Positions 59,401-64,000 of a stretch of DNA of 64,000 nt are shown piece by piece. Source of the stretch: Chondrosia reniformis (Eukaryota > Porifera > Demospongiae > Chondrillida > Chondrillidae); assembly GCA_947172415.1 (NCBI GenBank), contig OX359194.1, positions 620,001 to 684,000 of the forward strand. The letters run 5' to 3'. Numbering within the stretch: position 1 is the first letter of the stretch; every line of letters begins with the position of its first letter. A program made the translations under genes and the position numbers. The notes beneath the pieces are model-generated. The model ran no database searches, was not told the origin of the DNA, and saw only the letters and a list, made by a program, of their open reading frames with translations.

Positions 59401-62400
59401 GCTGTAACTCTATCAAATTGACATATATGAAGCTGGGACTTTGTGTCAGCTTTCACAGTCACTTATGGAGTATATTCAATGGGTTTTTGAAATTTTGATG
59501 AAATTTTAAATTTGCCCTATCTCTCACCATACATTAATTATGTATACAAGAATTTAATGTACATTGAGGGCTGTAACTCTACCAAATTGACATATATGAA
59601 GCTGGTTCTTTGTGTCAGCTTTCACAGTCACCTATGGAGTATATCCAATGTGTTTTTGAAATTTTGATGAAATTTTAAATTTGCCCTATCTCTCACAATA
59701 AATTAATTTTGTATACCAGAATTTAATGAACATTGAGGGCTGTAACTCTACCAAATTGACATAAATGAAGCTGTGACTTTGTGTCAGCATTCACAGTCAT
59801 CTATGGAGTATGTCCAATGTGTTTTTGAAATTTTGATTCAACTAAAAATTTGCCCTATCTCTCACCATACATTAATTTTGTATACAAGAATTTAATGTAC
59901 ATTGAGGGCTGTAACTCTATCAAATTGACATATATGAAGCTGTGACTTTGTATCAGCTTTCACAGTCACTTCTGGAGTATATCCAATGTGTTTTTGAAAT
60001 TTTGATGAAACTTTAAATTTGCTTTATCTCTCACCATACATTAATTTTGTATACAAGAATTTAATGAACATTGAGTGCTGTAACTCTATCAAATTGACAT
60101 ATATGAAGCTGGCACTTTGTGTCAGCTTTCACAGTCACCTATGGAGTATATCCAATGTGTTTTTGAAATTTTGATGCAACTTAAAATTTGCCCTATCTCT
60201 CACCATACATTAATTTTGTATACAAGAATTTAATGAACATTGAGGGCTGTAATTCTATCAAATTGACATATATGAAGCTGTGACTTTGTGTCAGCTTTCA
60301 CAGTCACTTCTGGAGTATATCCAATGTGTTTTTGAAATTTTGATGAAACTTTAAATTTGCCTTATCTCTCACCATACATTAATTTTGTATACAAGAATTT
60401 AATGAACATTGAGTGCTGTAACTCTATCAAATTGACATATATGAAGCTGGGACTTTGTGTCAGCATTCACAGTCACTTCTGGAGGATATCCAATGTGTTT
60501 TTGAATTTTGATGAAATTTTAAATTTGCCCTATCTCTCACCATACATTAATTATGTATACAAGAATTTAATGTACATTGAGGGCTGTAACTCTACCAAAT
60601 TGACATATATGAAGCTGGGACTTTGTGTCAGCATTCACAGTCACTTCTGGAGGATATCCAATGTGTTTTTGAATTTTGATGAAATTTTAAATTTGCCCTA
60701 TCTCTCACCATACATTAATTATGTATACAAGAATTTAATGAACATTGAGTGCTGTAACTCTACCAAATTGACATATATGAAGCTGGGACTTTGTGTCAGC
60801 TTTCACAGTCACTTATGGAGTATATCCAATGTGTTTTTGAAATTTTGATGAAATTTTAAATTTGCCTTATCTCTCACCATACATTAATTTTGTATACAAG
60901 AATTTAATGTACATTGAGGGCTGTAACTCTACCAAATTGACATATATGAAGCTGGGACTTTGTGTCAGCTTTCACAGTCACTTCTGGAGTATATCCAATG
61001 TGTTTTTGAAATTTTGATGCAACTTAAAATTTGCCCTATCTCTCACCATACATTAATTATGTATACAAGAATTTAATGTACATTGAGGACTGTAACTCTA
61101 CCAAATTGACATATATGAAGCTGTGACTTTGTATCAGCTTTCACAGTCACTTCTGGAGTATATCCAATGTGTTTTTGAAATTTTGATGCAACTTAAAATT
61201 TGCTTTATCTCTCACCATACATTAATTTTGTATACAAGAATTTAATGAACATTGAGTGCTGTAACTCTACCAAATTGACATATATGAAGCTGGGACTTTG
61301 TGTCAGCATTCACAGTCATCTATGGAGTATGTACAATGTGTTTTTGAAATTTTGATTCAACTTAAAATTTGCCCTATCTCTCACCATACATTAATTTTGT
61401 ATACAAGAATTTAATGTACATTGAGGGCTGTAACTCTACCAAATTGACATATATGAAGCTGTGACTTTGTGTCAGCTTTCACAGTCACTTATGGAGTATA
61501 TATATTCAATGGGTTTTTGAAATTTTGATGAAATTTTAAATTTGCCCTATCTCTCACCATACATTAATTATGTATACAAGAATTTAATGTACATTGAGGG
61601 CTGTAACTCTACCAAATTGACATATATGAAGCTGGTTCTTTGTGTCAGCTTTCACAGTCACCTATGGAGTATATCCAATGTGTTTTTGAAATTTTGATGA
61701 AATTTTAAATTTGCACTATCTCTCACCATACATTAATTTTGTATACAAGAATTTAATGTACATTGAGGACTGTAACTCTACCAAATTGACATATATGAAG
61801 CTGTGACTTTGTGTCAGCTTTCACAGTCACCTATGGAGAATATTCAATGTGTTTTTGAAATTTTGATTCAACTTAAAATTTGCCCTATCTCTCACCATAC
61901 ATTAATTTTGTATACAAGAATTTAATGTACATTGAGGGCTGTAACTCTACCAAATTGACATATATGAAGCTGTGACTTTGTGTCAGCTTTCACAGTCACT
62001 TATGGAGTATATTCAATGGGTTTTTGAAATTTTGATGAAATTTTAAATTTGCCCTATCTCTCACCATACATTAATTATGTATACAAGAATTTAATGTACA
62101 TTGCGGGCTGTAACTCTACCAAATTGACATATATGAAGCTGGTTCTTTGTGTCAGCTTTCACAGTCACCTATGGAGTATATCCAATGTGTTTTTGAAATT
62201 TTGATGAAATTTTAAATTTGCACTATCTCTCACTATACATTAATTTTGTATATATACAAGAATTTAATGTACATTGAGGACTGTAACTCTACCAAATTGA
62301 CATATATGAAGCTGTGACTTTGTGTCAGCTTTCACAGTCACCTATGGAGAATATTCAATGTGTTTTTGAAATTTTGATTCAACTTAAAATTTGCCCTATC

Positions 62401-62540
62401 TCTCACCATACATTAATTTTGTATACCAGAATTTAATGAACATTGAGGGCTGTAACTCTACCAAGTTGACATAAATGAAGCTGTGACTTTGTGTCAGCAT
62501 TCACAGTCACCTATGGAGTATATCCAATGTGTTTTTGAAA
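56371..62540. repeat. 169-bp satellite array, main block (about 36 monomers)
   Basis: Head-to-tail monomers including catacattaattttgtatac, gggctgtaactctaccaaat, gaagctgggactttgtgtca and ccaatgtgtttttgaaattt. Period 169, with 168-bp variants that lack one t in the cagtttcacag segment. Each monomer carries the palindrome TTGTATACAA. Frames inside (for example 60357-60848) are by-products. Confidence 0.95.
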
Positions 62541-63134
62541 TAGAGGTTGGTAGCGCTTAGACTCTGAAGCTGTCTCCTAATCGGTTGGTGCCATAGAGAC
62601 GTGCTCACCAATAATCCGGATTTCGGGGGGGTTCCACGTAATGTGGGATTGGCATCTGATATCTTAGGATTCATATGAGTCGGCCATATCGAGAAGAACT
62701 GGTTCTTCTCACGCAAGTGACACCCAAAGCTCAACTCGGCAGAGCGTTACCACCGATCCCGGCCTCTGAGCGTCGTGGATGGTAGCGTTCGGTATGGTCC
62801 AACTTTTCTTCTTTGCAGTTTCGTTGGCCGTCGATTGACAAAATTTCACTTTAACCAGATCCATATATTAAATATGGATAGATAGTGCTTCAATAACAAT
62901 CAAGTGCTACACAGTGCATTTTCCAATATATAATAAAATTTAGAAAGTCTTCTAGATTTTCAGATATAGTATCGAATTTTATCGTTACATACACCTTCTA
63001 ACGGTCGGCCATATATAATATTACGCAATTATCTCTATATAGTACAAAATAGTACGTAAAACTATAGTTCTGTAACTCTATCAAATGGAAAGATATGAAG
63101 CTGTAACTTTATGTCAGCTTTCACAGTCACTTCT
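62541..63134. repeat. Non-satellite block, copy 2
   Basis: Satellite is joined directly to the block at 62540/62541, whereas copy 1 is preceded by unrelated sequence. The right junction is the same in both copies. Confidence 0.7.
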
Positions 63135-64000
63135 GGAGGATATCCAATGTGTTTTCGAAATTTTGATTCAACTTAAAATTTGCCCTATCTCTCACCATAC
63201 ATTAATTTTGTATACAAGAATTTATTGTACATTGAGGGCTGTAACTCTACCAAATTGACATTTATGAAGCTGGGACTTTGTGTCAGTTTCACAGTCACCT
63301 ATGGAGAATATCCAATGTGTTTTTGAAATTTTGATTCAACTTAAAATTTGCCCTATCTCTCACCACACATTAATTTTGTATACAAGAATTTAATGAACAT
63401 TGAGTGCTGTAACTCTACCAAATTGACATATATGAAGCTGGGACTTTGTGTCAGCATTCACAGTCACTTCTGGAGGATATCCAATGTGTTTTTGAATTTT
63501 GATGAAATTTTAAATTTGCCCTATCTCTCACCATACATTAATTATGTATACAAGAATTTAATGTACATTGAGGGCTGTAACTCTACCAAATTGACATATA
63601 TGAAGCTGGTTCTTTGTGTCAGCTTTCACAGTCACTTATGGAGTATATCCGATGTGTTTTTGAAATTTTGATGAAATTTTAAATTTGCACTATCTCTCAC
63701 CATACATTAATTTTGTATACAAGAATTTAATGTACATTGAGGGCTGTAACTCTATCAAATTGACATATATGAAGTTGTGACTTTGTATCAGCTTTCACAG
63801 TCACTTCTGGAGTATATCCAATGTGTTTTTGAAATTTTGATGAAACTTTAAATTTGCCCTATCTCTCACCATACATTAATTTTGTATACAAGAATTTAAT
63901 GTACATTGAGGGCTGTAACTCTATCAAATTGACATATATGAAGCTGTGACTTTGTATCAGCTTTCACAGTCACTTCTGGAGTATATCAAATGTGTTTTTG
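63075..64000. repeat. 169-bp satellite array, continues past the window
   Basis: About five and a half monomers to the window end. The first full monomers have the ttattgtacattg and gacatttatgaag variants seen just after block copy 1. Confidence 0.95.

Noticed and set aside
60357..60848. 163-residue and similar repeated frames in the satellite
   Set aside because: The satellite monomer read through; frames break at most monomers and have no independent support.

Overview
This is eukaryotic DNA, AT-rich (I estimate about one third G+C), with short GT..AG introns. It is packed with tandem copies of one gene family on the minus strand: receptor-type protein tyrosine phosphatases (RPTPs) with an Ig/FN3 ectodomain, one membrane span and two cytoplasmic PTP domains (D1, D2). 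Dense RPTP clusters, compact introns and the repeat mix suggest an early-branching animal; a demosponge (Amphimedon-like) is my best guess, but that is inference.

Layout by coordinate (genes read right to left, named here A-F). Gene A: only its 5' end is inside (signal exon 3436-3490, Ig exon 379-681); the rest lies left of base 1. Gene B: 5592-16847. Gene C: 18454-30206, a near-identical copy of B. Gene D: 31642-41023, two Ig domains but only one FN3. Gene E: 41439-52330, two Ig and four FN3. Gene F: 52971 to about 54725, a broken remnant. I reconstructed B, C, D and E exon by exon. All splice phases agree, and the summed coding lengths are multiples of three (about 1208, 1203, 1058 and 1305 aa). 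From about 54.86 kb to the window end there is a 169-bp satellite array, interrupted twice by copies of the same unrelated block.

In all four complete genes D1 keeps the catalytic signature ([21 protein letters not shown]). D2 has CDDGMGRTG and WKADG in place of the canonical motifs, so it probably does not catalyse. The expected protein is a cell-surface receptor that dephosphorylates phosphotyrosine through D1, with D2 regulatory. Copies differ mainly in the ectodomain, as expected if they recognise different ligands.

The introns and gaps hold mobile DNA that dates the duplications. A tRNA-headed SINE lies in three intergenic gaps with about 43, 11 and 1 units of a 19-bp minisatellite. Two LINE 3' ends have target-site duplications, one with a 5' inversion of which genes B and C keep only a scar. 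A decayed LINE of another family sits in a gene D intron. There are also several inverted-repeat elements and a dispersed ~200-bp repeat with seven copies.
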